Positions 16,893-24,506 of a stretch of 64,000 nucleotides of DNA are shown here, one piece after another. The first letter of the stretch is position 1, and each line of letters starts with the position of its first letter. The DNA lies in assembly GCF_051133435.1 (NCBI RefSeq), contig NZ_JBPGNY010000001.1:1-64000 (forward strand). The letters run 5' to 3'. The notes beneath the pieces were generated by a model. That model did not search any database. It was not told the DNA's origin and saw only the letters and a program-made list of their open reading frames with translations. The position numbers were made by a program, and so were the translations under genes. The DNA comes from JAAYAO01 sp051133435. GTDB lineage: Bacteria > Actinomycetota > Actinomycetes > Propionibacteriales > Propionibacteriaceae.

Positions 16893-18454
16893 TGCCCACT
16901 CCCATCGAGGTGGGGTTGATAGTCGCGGGGCATCACCGGCAGCGGCGACACCTCCACGATCGCCCCCTGTTTGCGGGGCAAGGTCAACCTGAACTGGGCA
17001 CCCTGGCCGGGACGCCCCCAGGCGTTGAGCCAGCCGCCGTGCAGCCGGGCATCCTCCATCGAGATCGCCAGGCCCAGCCCGGAGCCGCCCAGGGTGCGGG
17101 CCCGGGCGGTGTCCCCACGCCAGAAGCGGTGGAAGACGTGGGTGACCTGGTTGGCCTGGAATCCGACCCCGTGGTCGCGCACCGCGATCGCCACGCCCTT
17201 GGCGTCGCCGGCGATGTAGACGTCGATCGGCTGTTGTTCGCCGTGTTCGATGGCGTTGCTGATCAGGTTGCGCAGGATGCGCCGCACCCGCCGGGGGTCG
17301 ACCTCGGCGGTGACCGGGCCGGTGACGTGCAGGCTGATCGGGGTGTTCTGTCGTTCGGCCACCCCCGACAGGGCGTCGATCTCGGTCTGGGTCAGGTCGG
17401 CCAGGTCGATCTCCTCGGTCGACAGCACCGCCGCACCGGCGTCGAAGCGGCTGATCTCCAGCAGATCGTCCAGCAGCGACTGGAAGCGCTCCACCTCGTC
17501 GTGCAGCAGTTCGGCCGACCGGGCCATCAACGGTGGAAAATCCTCGCGGGAGTCATACAGCATCTCCGAGGCCATCCGCACGGTGGTCAGTGGTGTGCGC
17601 AGTTCGTGGGAGACGTCGGAGACGAACCGCTGCTGCACCCGCGACAGGTCTTCCAACTGGGTGATCTGACCCTGCAGTTCGGTGGCCATCCGGTTCATCG
17701 ACATGCCGAGGCTGGCGAGGTCGTCGGTGCCGTGCACCTCCATCCGGGCCCCCAGTTCGCCCGAGGCCAGCCGTTCGGCGGCCAAACGGGCCCGGCGCAC
17801 CGGCAACACCACCTGACGGGCCACGATCGCCGAGACCAACGCCAGAGCGATCACCATCACCGCGCCGGTGGTCAGCGCCGCCCGCTGCATCACCTCCAGG
17901 GTGCGCAGTTCATCGGTGAGCGGAAAGATGAAGTAGATCTGGTAGCGGCCGGCACCGGGGGCGAACAACGATCCGCCAACGGCATAGCCGGGTTCGCTGG
18001 TGCCGTCGGTGTACATCACCCGGGTCGGGGTGACCCACAGGTTCTCTTCCTCACTGACGGTGCGACGCAGCGATTCGGGGACGCTCTCGGCCTCGATACT
18101 GCCGGAACGAATGTCGGAGACCGGGCCCTGCACCACCACTTGGTACTGGTCGGTGACCGACCCGCGGTTGGCCACTTCGAAGGCCAACTGGGTGAGCATC
18201 TCATTGGCGTTGGTGCCCGAGGCGTTGGCCGCGGTCAACTGCCGCTGGGCCTGTTCGTAGGCCACCGATGCCTCGGCCAGGGCGGTGCGCTGTTTGGTGT
18301 CGAGCACACCGCTGGTGACCTGTTGCAGCAACAACCAGCCACCCATCCCGAGCACCACCACGGATGCCACCAGGGTGGAGGCGACCACGCGCAGTGGCAG
18401 GGAGCCCCGCCAGACGCGGATCGGGGTGCCGAAAACGCGCAGTAAGCGCGACAT
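16889..18454 (-). CDS. mtrB: Sensor histidine kinase MtrB
   Basis: A 521-residue membrane kinase with two transmembrane segments (about 22-45 and 185-205) bounding an extracytoplasmic sensor. A HAMP linker, the H box VSDVSHELRTPLTT and a HATPase domain with NLISNAIEHG (N box), GVGF and GSGLGLAI follow. It phosphorylates MtrA, controlling cell-wall and division genes. The C-terminus ends 4 bp into lpqB. The start ATG coincides with the last base of the mtrA stop. Confidence 0.95.
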   Translation of the reverse strand: MSRLLRVFGTPIRVWRGSLPLRVVASTLVASVVVLGMGGWLLLQQVTSGVLDTKQRTALAEASVAYEQAQRQLTAANASGTNANEMLTQLAFEVANRGSVTDQYQVVVQGPVSDIRSGSIEAESVPESLRRTVSEEENLWVTPTRVMYTDGTSEPGYAVGGSLFAPGAGRYQIYFIFPLTDELRTLEVMQRAALTTGAVMVIALALVSAIVARQVVLPVRRARLAAERLASGELGARMEVHGTDDLASLGMSMNRMATELQGQITQLEDLSRVQQRFVSDVSHELRTPLTTVRMASEMLYDSREDFPPLMARSAELLHDEVERFQSLLDDLLEISRFDAGAAVLSTEEIDLADLTQTEIDALSGVAERQNTPISLHVTGPVTAEVDPRRVRRILRNLISNAIEHGEQQPIDVYIAGDAKGVAIAVRDHGVGFQANQVTHVFHRFWRGDTARARTLGGSGLGLAISMEDARLHGGWLNAWGRPGQGAQFRLTLPRKQGAIVEVSPLPVMPRDYQPHLDGSGQ

Positions 18455-19152
18455 CAGTTGCTCAGTTCGCCGGCCTTGTAGCCCACTCCACGCACCGTGA
18501 TCACGATCTCGGGGTGTTCGGGGTCACGCTCGATCTTCGACCGCAGCCGCTGGACGTGAACATTGACCAATCGGGTGTCGGCGGCGTGACGGTAACCCCA
18601 CACCTGTTCCAGCAGTTGCTCACGACTGAACACCTGACGCGGACGTCGAGCCAACGCCAACAGCAGGTCGAACTCCAACGGGGTCAGCGAGATCTCGGTG
18701 CTGCCGCGGGTGACGGTGTGGGCCGACACGCTGATCGCCAGGTCACCGATCCGCAGCTCGTCCGATACCTCGTCCGACGGCAGCCGACGCAGCCGGGTAC
18801 GTACCCGGGCGATCAGTTCCTTGGCCTTGAAGGGTTTGGGGACGTAGTCATCGGCGCCCGCCTCGAGGCCCTCCACCACATCGGTGGTGTCCGACTTGGC
18901 GGTCAACATGATGATCGGCACCCCGGATTCGGTGCGGATCTCACGGCAGACGTCCACCCCGTCCTTGCCGGGCAACATCACGTCCAGCAGCACCAGGTCG
19001 GGCCGGGAATCCCGGAACGCCTGGAGGGCGGTGTCACCCCGAGAACACCAGGTCGGCTCGAAGCCTTCCTGGTGCAGTACCAACTGCAGCATCTCGGCCA
19101 GCGCGGCATCGTCATCGACGACCAGAATGCGTGCTCGCTGATTGTCGACCAC
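18454..19152 (-). CDS. mtrA: DNA-binding response regulator MtrA
   Basis: A 232-residue OmpR/PhoB-type regulator. The receiver domain has the acidic pocket DDD, the phospho-acceptor Asp in LVLLDVMLPG and the conserved Lys in PKPF; a winged-helix DNA-binding domain ends in VRGVGYKAG. The longest frame adds 21 odd residues. I prefer the GTG at 19152, preceded by AGGGGG, which brings the N-terminus in line with other MtrA proteins. MtrA is essential in mycobacteria. It heads the mtrA-mtrB-lpqB-comF unit. Confidence 0.94.
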   Translation of the reverse strand: MVDNQRARILVVDDDAALAEMLQLVLHQEGFEPTWCSRGDTALQAFRDSRPDLVLLDVMLPGKDGVDVCREIRTESGVPIIMLTAKSDTTDVVEGLEAGADDYVPKPFKAKELIARVRTRLRRLPSDEVSDELRIGDLAISVSAHTVTRGSTEISLTPLEFDLLLALARRPRQVFSREQLLEQVWGYRHAADTRLVNVHVQRLRSKIERDPEHPEIVITVRGVGYKAGELSN

Positions 19153-19216
19153 TACTCCCCCTGTCGTGCATGTGCCGGGCAGGAACCCGACCATTCCCAG
19201 CGCCATGGTACGCACA

Positions 19217-19253
19217 GACGCGCCGAACCGGTGCTGAGCCGGCTCGGCGCGTC
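19217..19253 (-). terminator. Strong hairpin between the type VII-like gene set and mtrA
   Basis: GACGCGCCGAACCGG (19217-19231) and CCGGCTCGGCGCGTC (19239-19253) form a 15-bp stem with one mismatch and a 7-nt loop. It lies 23 bp after the stop of the upstream minus-strand gene and 64 bp before mtrA. No T-run follows, so its use as a terminator is inferred from position. Confidence 0.5.
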
Positions 19254-19275
19254 ACAGTGCGGGTTGATCGGGGAA

Positions 19276-20268
19276 CTACCTGCTCGAAGCCGAGCCGGAG
19301 TCCTTGTGTCCGTCGGCCGCTTCCAGATCCAACGGCCCTCCCGCTCCGCCCGGTCCGCCCCCGGGAACCTCCACGGTGGGCTGGGTCGGCGGAGGGGTCG
19401 TCCCCGGAGGAGGCCCCGGCATCGGTGGTGCGCCGGGGGGCTGACCCCCGGGCATACCGGGTTGCGGCGCGATCGGGTCGAAGTCACCATCGAGGTTCGC
19501 GGCCTTGGGCCACGTGTCCGGTTGCTTCAACTCGTTGTTCTGCGAGGCGTAGTCACCCATCGTCGTGACCGGGGTTTGCATCGCGGAGTTCCACGACTGC
19601 CCAATACCGCTGGCCACCTCTTCGAGGACTTCGGCGAAATCCAACAGCCAGTATGCCAAGGACGTGCTGCGCGGGTACATGCCCCCGTCGATGTCGTCAA
19701 CCGCATTGGTCAACTGTTGAACGCTGGCCAGAGCCCAGGCGTACTGGCCCGCCATCACTTCGGCCGAACTGCGCAGTTGGGTGGCCGCGTTGTTGGCCAT
19801 CTGCGCCATGTCCGCGATCGCGTTGAGCTGCTTGGGCTGGGTCTCGAAATAGGCCTCGGCTCCGGCGCCCACCCAGTTCTGGTTGGTGGTGCTGGACCGC
19901 AGTTCCTCGTCCGCGGTTTGCAGCTTCGGAACCAAATCCGACCACTTCTCGGACTGCTCGTACAGGAACTTCGGAATCCGCTTGAAGCCGTCGAACTCTG
20001 CTTGCCACTTTTCCTTCATGTGCCCATTGGCAGCGTTGAGCTGGCCGGTCATATGCGATATCCAATCGGAACGCCACGTGAACGAGGTTCCGGTGACAGC
20101 GCCACCTTCCACCTTGATCATGTTGGCCCACTCCCAGAAAGCCACGTACCACGGCATGTTGTCATTGTCGGTCTCCACCACGGTGCCGAACGACCCGGCC
20201 AGCTCCTCGAAGGCACCGTCCAATTCGCCGACAAAGCTGTCCCACTGATTCATCGTGTACTCGGGCAT
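19276..20268 (-). CDS. WXG100-superfamily-like protein with Pro/Gly-rich C-terminus (putative type VII secretion substrate)
   Basis: A 330-residue protein. The first 240 residues are helical and hold a WVGAGAEAYFE turn near residue 133, the WxG-type bend of ESX proteins. A Pro/Gly-rich tail of about 70 residues follows. It has no Sec signal. The stop of the upstream gene at 20272 is 3 bp away, so the pair is surely cotranscribed. It resembles the long Esp/PPE-like substrates of ESX systems. No EccC, EccD or mycosin gene lies in the window, so the secretion machine must be encoded elsewhere. Confidence 0.6.
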   Translation of the reverse strand: MPEYTMNQWDSFVGELDGAFEELAGSFGTVVETDNDNMPWYVAFWEWANMIKVEGGAVTGTSFTWRSDWISHMTGQLNAANGHMKEKWQAEFDGFKRIPKFLYEQSEKWSDLVPKLQTADEELRSSTTNQNWVGAGAEAYFETQPKQLNAIADMAQMANNAATQLRSSAEVMAGQYAWALASVQQLTNAVDDIDGGMYPRSTSLAYWLLDFAEVLEEVASGIGQSWNSAMQTPVTTMGDYASQNNELKQPDTWPKAANLDGDFDPIAPQPGMPGGQPPGAPPMPGPPPGTTPPPTQPTVEVPGGGPGGAGGPLDLEAADGHKDSGSASSR

Positions 20269-20271
20269 GGA

Positions 20272-21567
20272 TCACACCGCCTGCTGAGCGTGGGGACCGC
20301 CACTGCCGGGTGGGCGGGTGGTGGTCGGAGTCTGATTGGTTTCCGCAGTCACCTTGCTGCTCGCATCCTCGTTGGATTCCTCGGTCTCGTCGTACTTGTC
20401 GGCGTTGGTGCGCAGAGTCTTGGCGATCGCGCGGAACTCCTTCTCGGCCAGGCCCAAGCAGTCGAAGACGTTGCCGTGCAGCTTGTGGTAAGCCGTGGCC
20501 AGGCCCGGCGAGGCGTCACAGTTGCCGAGCCAGCCGAAGGACTCGGTCTCGATGAACAGGGACTCCTCATCACCGGCGAGCTTTTGATACTCGTCGGCCA
20601 TGTCCTCCCACAACTGGGCTTCGGTGCGCAGTGCCTTGACCGAAACCTCCAACTGCTCGGCGGTCGGTGGCCCACCGGGCGCACCGGGCCCGCCGGGAGC
20701 ACCGCCGCCGGGCGGCATTCCACCACCGGGAGCACCGCCGCCGGGCGGCATCCCACCACCGGGAGGCCCACCGCCACCGGGAGGAGGCATGCTGCCACCA
20801 GGAGGTCCTCCGCCACCGGGAGGAGGCATACCTCCGGGCGGATCCGTCTTGGGCAGGTCGGTCTTGGGCGGATCGGTCTTCGGCGGGTCCACCCCCGGCG
20901 GACCGGGCTTCGGCGGCCCCGGCGGGTCGCCTCCCGGAGGCGGACCGGGCCGCTCCGGCGGGTCGTACTTCGGCGGGTCCGCCCTCGGTGGATCCACCCT
21001 CGGCGGTCCGGGCCGTTCCGGCACATCCACCTTCGGCGGGTCGGCGATCGGCGGTCGGGAGCCACCGGGAGGGTCGATTCCGGGGTTGCCGCCACCGCCG
21101 GGCGGCGTATAACCACCGCCGGGCGCCGAGCCGCCACCCAGACCACCGTCACCGATGCCCGCGGCCATGGTTCCGCCACCACCGCCGGCCCCGGCGAAAC
21201 CACCGGGAATGCCGCCACCGGCGGGTCCGGTACCCGTACCGGGCATCCCGCCACCGGCAGGGCCAGCACCCGGGCCGGCACCGGGGCCACCGGCCATGCC
21301 GCCGATACCGCCGCCGGCCATCTGCCGACCGGCAATTCCACCGGGCATCCCGCCGGCGCCGGCTCCGGCGCCACCACCGGCCATACCCATCGGCGGCATC
21401 ATCATCGGGCCACCGCGTCCAGCGCCCTTGCCCTCACCGCTTTGGTCGTGCGGGTTGATCAGGGCCTCGTACAGGTCGAGGTCGTCCAGTTCGTCGTTGC
21501 TGTCCGCGCCGACGCCGACGTAGCCGGATTCGACAACCCGCTTGCGTGGCTGGGCCGCATCACTCAT
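20272..21567 (-). CDS. Pro/Gly-rich protein with C-terminal ESX-like helical domain
   Basis: A 431-residue protein of unusual composition. After about 50 acidic residues comes a 230-residue low-complexity region: Gly/Met/Ala-rich first, then PPG, DPPK and PPGGG repeats. A helical domain of about 140 residues follows with an FGWLGN turn. Near the end YDETE fits the YxxxD/E signal used by type VII substrates, though it could be chance. It resembles EspE/EspJ-like substrates in layout only. It sits between the WXG-like gene (3 bp) and a YbaB-like gene (16 bp). Confidence 0.55.
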   Translation of the reverse strand: MSDAAQPRKRVVESGYVGVGADSNDELDDLDLYEALINPHDQSGEGKGAGRGGPMMMPPMGMAGGGAGAGAGGMPGGIAGRQMAGGGIGGMAGGPGAGPGAGPAGGGMPGTGTGPAGGGIPGGFAGAGGGGGTMAAGIGDGGLGGGSAPGGGYTPPGGGGNPGIDPPGGSRPPIADPPKVDVPERPGPPRVDPPRADPPKYDPPERPGPPPGGDPPGPPKPGPPGVDPPKTDPPKTDLPKTDPPGGMPPPGGGGPPGGSMPPPGGGGPPGGGMPPGGGAPGGGMPPGGGAPGGPGAPGGPPTAEQLEVSVKALRTEAQLWEDMADEYQKLAGDEESLFIETESFGWLGNCDASPGLATAYHKLHGNVFDCLGLAEKEFRAIAKTLRTNADKYDETEESNEDASSKVTAETNQTPTTTRPPGSGGPHAQQAV

Positions 21568-21583
21568 GGTGTCCTCTCAACCG

Positions 21584-22264
21584 TCATTTCGTTCGGGGCA
21601 TCAACTCGTTGGCGAGCGCGGCTGCTTCCTGAGCCAACTCACCGAACTCACCCACCGTGTACTCCCCCGGCACGTGAGCCTCGTAAGCGGCCCGGTGTGC
21701 CTCCAACACTGCTTCGGTGATCTTCTCGGCACGCGCCGTGCGCGCCCACGCGTCGTCGATGGTCAACCGCTCGGTGCGCCGATCCCGATCCAGCACCACT
21801 TCCACCTTGTGATCAGCGCTGGTGCCGGTACCCACCGTGCCGGTCCACGAACTGCGCCGCACCTGGTCGGCGGGCTTCTGCTTCAACTGGCGTCGCCGTT
21901 CGGCCAACTCCAACAACCGGCGCACCACGGTGTCCAAAGGAATCTCGGCCCCGGGTTGGCGACCCGGAAGATCCGAGGTCGGCAGCGGCCGCGGTTTCTC
22001 GATGTTGGCCTGAGCCTGACCGAGGGCCTTCTGGAAGCGCTCGGCCAGTGGATCCTTGGACCGTTCCCGCCACCGATTGGACAAGTACACCTTCACCAGC
22101 AGCCCGTCCTCGTCGACCCATACCTTCACCGATTCGGAATCATCGACGAAGGGCTCCCCTTCGGGCTCGCCGCCTTCCTCGGTGTATTCGGGTTCCTCGT
22201 AGGAGCCGCTCAGGGCAGCGGTCGGGTCGAGGTCATCGTGGTCATCACTGGGCCAACCGGACAT
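21584..22264 (-). CDS. YbaB/EbfC-like protein of an ESX-type locus (EspL-like)
   Basis: A 226-residue acidic protein with two segments (about 45-90 and 150-200) that each show the YbaB pattern: a strand hairpin rich in V-x-V-D followed by a W-R and an amphipathic helix. Mycobacterial ESX-1 loci encode YbaB-like proteins such as EspL that stabilise or regulate substrates. It is first in the three-gene minus-strand unit with the two Pro-rich proteins. The family call is tentative; a plain conserved actinobacterial hypothetical is the alternative. Confidence 0.45.
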   Translation of the reverse strand: MSGWPSDDHDDLDPTAALSGSYEEPEYTEEGGEPEGEPFVDDSESVKVWVDEDGLLVKVYLSNRWRERSKDPLAERFQKALGQAQANIEKPRPLPTSDLPGRQPGAEIPLDTVVRRLLELAERRRQLKQKPADQVRRSSWTGTVGTGTSADHKVEVVLDRDRRTERLTIDDAWARTARAEKITEAVLEAHRAAYEAHVPGEYTVGEFGELAQEAAALANELMPRTK

Positions 22265-22321
22265 GGTCCTCCTGGTGGGTGGAGATCGCGTTCGAGTTTG
22301 GCAGACGTCGGGGTCAGCCCC

Positions 22322-22900
22322 TCAGTTCAGATCGGGATCATCGGGCCAGGTCGCGAACCACGCCAACTCGCCCGCTTGGCGGCGCAGCACCCGGCGCCAC
22401 AGTTGGCGCTGGTCCCGTCCGAAAACGTCGTCGTAGGCGACCTCGCAGATGTGCCACATCCCGGCCAGGAGTTCGTTCTGCAACTGCCCCGGCCCCCACC
22501 CGGCATAGCCGGCGAAGATGCGCATGTCGTCGTAGGCACCCTCGACGATCTCCACCGGGGTGTCCAAGTGCAACAACCCGATGTTGTCGAAGACCGGTCG
22601 CCACCCCGGTGGGTGCTCGTCGGGCTGGGACGGGCTGGCCAGGCAGATCGCGCCCTCGGGCGAGACCGGGCCGCCACGAAACAGCAGGGCCGGTTCGGAG
22701 ACCAACGGCACCCATTGCGGCAGCACCGATTCCAAGGGCAGTTCATTGACCTGGTTGAGTACCAATCCCAGAGCTCCGTCGACGTCGAGGTCCAGCATCA
22801 ACACCACCGCGTGGTCGAAGACCCCGTCGCGCAGTTCCACCGCAGAAACCAGCAGCTTGCCCGGGGCAAGCAACTGTTCCGAGTCCGGCAGACTGGTCAT
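22322..22900 (-). CDS. YqgE/AlgH family protein (UPF0301)
   Basis: A 192-residue protein with the full YqgE/AlgH pattern: an N-terminal GKLLVSA strand, the FDHAVVLML segment, LFRGGPV near the middle and the near-invariant RIFAGYAGWGPGQLQNEL block. The biochemical role is not settled; homologues are linked to transcription of alginate genes or to redox-related functions. It diverges from the DUF1707 gene across an 85-bp spacer. Confidence 0.9.
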   Translation of the reverse strand: MTSLPDSEQLLAPGKLLVSAVELRDGVFDHAVVLMLDLDVDGALGLVLNQVNELPLESVLPQWVPLVSEPALLFRGGPVSPEGAICLASPSQPDEHPPGWRPVFDNIGLLHLDTPVEIVEGAYDDMRIFAGYAGWGPGQLQNELLAGMWHICEVAYDDVFGRDQRQLWRRVLRRQAGELAWFATWPDDPDLN

Positions 22901-22985
22901 GACACGATCTTATGGGGGTCGGATCAGGGATCGATCGGGGTCGATGCCTGATGTCCGCCCACCGCCGCCCACCGACACTGGATAC

Positions 22986-23552
22986 ATGATGACTATGGGC
23001 CGAAACAACGAGCAGATGCTGATCACCGAGGAGCAGCGCGAGCGTGCCGAAAGCTGGCTCCAGGACGCCTATGCCGACGGTCGCCTCGATGCGCTGGAGT
23101 TCGACCAGCGCATGGGCATCGCCCTGCAGGCCCGCACCCGCGGCGAGTTGAACCGGGCCTTCCACGGTCTCACCGCCCCGGCGCGTCCCCACGGTCGAGT
23201 GTTGGCCACCCGTCGCCCGACCAACGCTCCGGCACCCGGCCACGCCGACCTGCTGGCCGCGGCCGGGCACCTGTCGCCATTGATGAGCTCGTTCATCGGG
23301 CCGATCATCACGATGGCGATCGCCAAGCCGGGTTCGTACGCCCGCAGGCAGTCGGCCGAGGCACTGAACTTCCAGTTGCTCAGTCTGCTGGCGCTGATCG
23401 CCGCCGGCATCATCGGCTGGGAGATCCTGATCACCGTGGTCACCATCGGCTGGCTGGTGTTCACGATCTACGGCGGGATCAAGGCGCTGCAGGGTGCCGA
23501 GTTCCGCAACCCGGTGCTGGCACTGACCAGGTTCCGACCGGTCAAGCCGTAA
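22986..23552 (+). CDS. DUF1707 and DUF4870-like membrane protein
   Basis: A 188-residue protein. Residues about 12-62 form a DUF1707 domain (EEQRERAESWLQDAYADGRL), a short actinobacterial module. A linker and two transmembrane helices of the DUF4870 type (about 130-175) follow. Three ATGs lie within 10 bp (22986, 22989, 22995) and none has a clear Shine-Dalgarno sequence, so the exact start is open. The function is unknown. Confidence 0.8.
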   Translation: MMTMGRNNEQMLITEEQRERAESWLQDAYADGRLDALEFDQRMGIALQARTRGELNRAFHGLTAPARPHGRVLATRRPTNAPAPGHADLLAAAGHLSPLMSSFIGPIITMAIAKPGSYARRQSAEALNFQLLSLLALIAAGIIGWEILITVVTIGWLVFTIYGGIKALQGAEFRNPVLALTRFRPVKP

Positions 23553-23606
23553 TTGGATTTCATCGGGTTGGCGATGGCGGGTAAACTGGTGCGGACAACT
23601 CAACAT

Positions 23607-23972
23607 GGGGGTGATCGGTATCGACTTGGGACGGTAGTCCCAGGGGAAGCGGGCCGAGAAGCCAAGGTCAACTCGTTAATGTTCCTTGGAAACCAATAAG
23701 TGCCAATAACAGTCGCACTGACTTCGCTCTCGCTGCCTGAGCAGTGACCGAAGGGTCAGCCCGGGGTCGCCTTTGCCCCGGTTCCTGGCCTCAACTCAGA
23801 AGGCTTGCCTGATGGTTTTGGTTCCGAGAACCATCAGGGACACTTTCGGAACTGGGCTCGTCTGCAACTTGCCGGTGTGAGTGCAGGAGCCGAGTAGAAC
23901 GCCCAACCGGCTGCGCCCGGAGAAGTCCTGGTTCACCTCACGAGGACGCGGGTTCGATTCCCGCCACCTCCA
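23607..23972 (+). ncRNA. ssrA: Transfer-messenger RNA (tmRNA)
   Basis: The 5' end GGGGGTG (23607-23613) pairs with CACCTCC (23965-23971) as the acceptor stem, with discriminator A at 23972. A T arm reads GGTTCGATTCC. The 366-nt RNA is one-piece and the CCA tail is not encoded. The reading frame for the degradation tag lies at 23702-23740. tmRNA with SmpB frees stalled ribosomes. It is flanked by the DUF1707 gene and the FKBP gene. Confidence 0.95.
23702..23740 (+). other. tmRNA proteolysis tag reading frame
   Basis: The frame from GCC at 23702 to TGA at 23740 encodes ANNSRTDFALAA. The ALAA end is the standard recognition signal for ClpXP-type proteases. The resume codon is Ala, as usual. Confidence 0.9.
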
Positions 23973-24126
23973 CCCCTCACGCAGGGCTCGAGTTCTTGCC
24001 ACCATCGGTGGCGCGGATTCGGGCCCTGTGTTGTTTTCGGTCCTCGCGGTTCGAGTGCCGCCGCCCGGTCACGGTTGACCCCCGGCCGCCGGGCGCAAAC
24101 CGCCTTCGTTTCAGTAGGCTGATTCC

Positions 24127-24501
24127 ATGAGCATCGAGAAGCCCGACGTCGACTTTCCCGGCGGACCGCCGCCGGATGAACTGCAGATCACCGATGTGAT
24201 CGTGGGAGACGGCCCCGAGGCCGAGAAGGGCTCGCGCGTGCTGGTGCACTACGTCGGGGTCTCCTACGACACCGGGGAGGAATTCGACGCCTCCTACAAC
24301 CGCGACCAACCGCTGGCCTTCGTCCTCGGCGCCGGCCAGGTGATCACCGGCTGGGACCGCGGCATCACCGGGATGCGGGTCGGCGGCCGCCGGCAGTTGA
24401 TCATTCCCCCATATCTCGCTTACGGCGACCAGGGTGCCGGGGATGTGATCGGCCCCGGTGAGACACTGATCTTCGTGTGCGATTTGGTGGCCGTGCGCTG
24501 A
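24127..24501 (+). CDS. FKBP-type peptidyl-prolyl cis-trans isomerase
   Basis: A 124-residue single-domain FKBP. The active-site landmarks are VHYVG, the central GWDRGITGMRVGGRR stretch with the pocket-floor Trp, and PPYLAYG. There is no signal peptide, so it is cytoplasmic. It catalyses Xaa-Pro isomerisation in protein folding. It lies 154 bp after tmRNA and 5 bp before the S9 peptidase gene, so the two are likely cotranscribed. Confidence 0.94.
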   Translation: MSIEKPDVDFPGGPPPDELQITDVIVGDGPEAEKGSRVLVHYVGVSYDTGEEFDASYNRDQPLAFVLGAGQVITGWDRGITGMRVGGRRQLIIPPYLAYGDQGAGDVIGPGETLIFVCDLVAVR

Positions 24502-24506
24502 CGTCG

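Noticed and set aside
18364..21720. A 1118-codon open frame on the plus strand
   Set aside because: It lies opposite mtrA and the Pro/Gly-repeat genes. Its His/Gln/Arg-rich and Pro-rich composition is that of an antisense frame in high-GC DNA, and no domain is visible.
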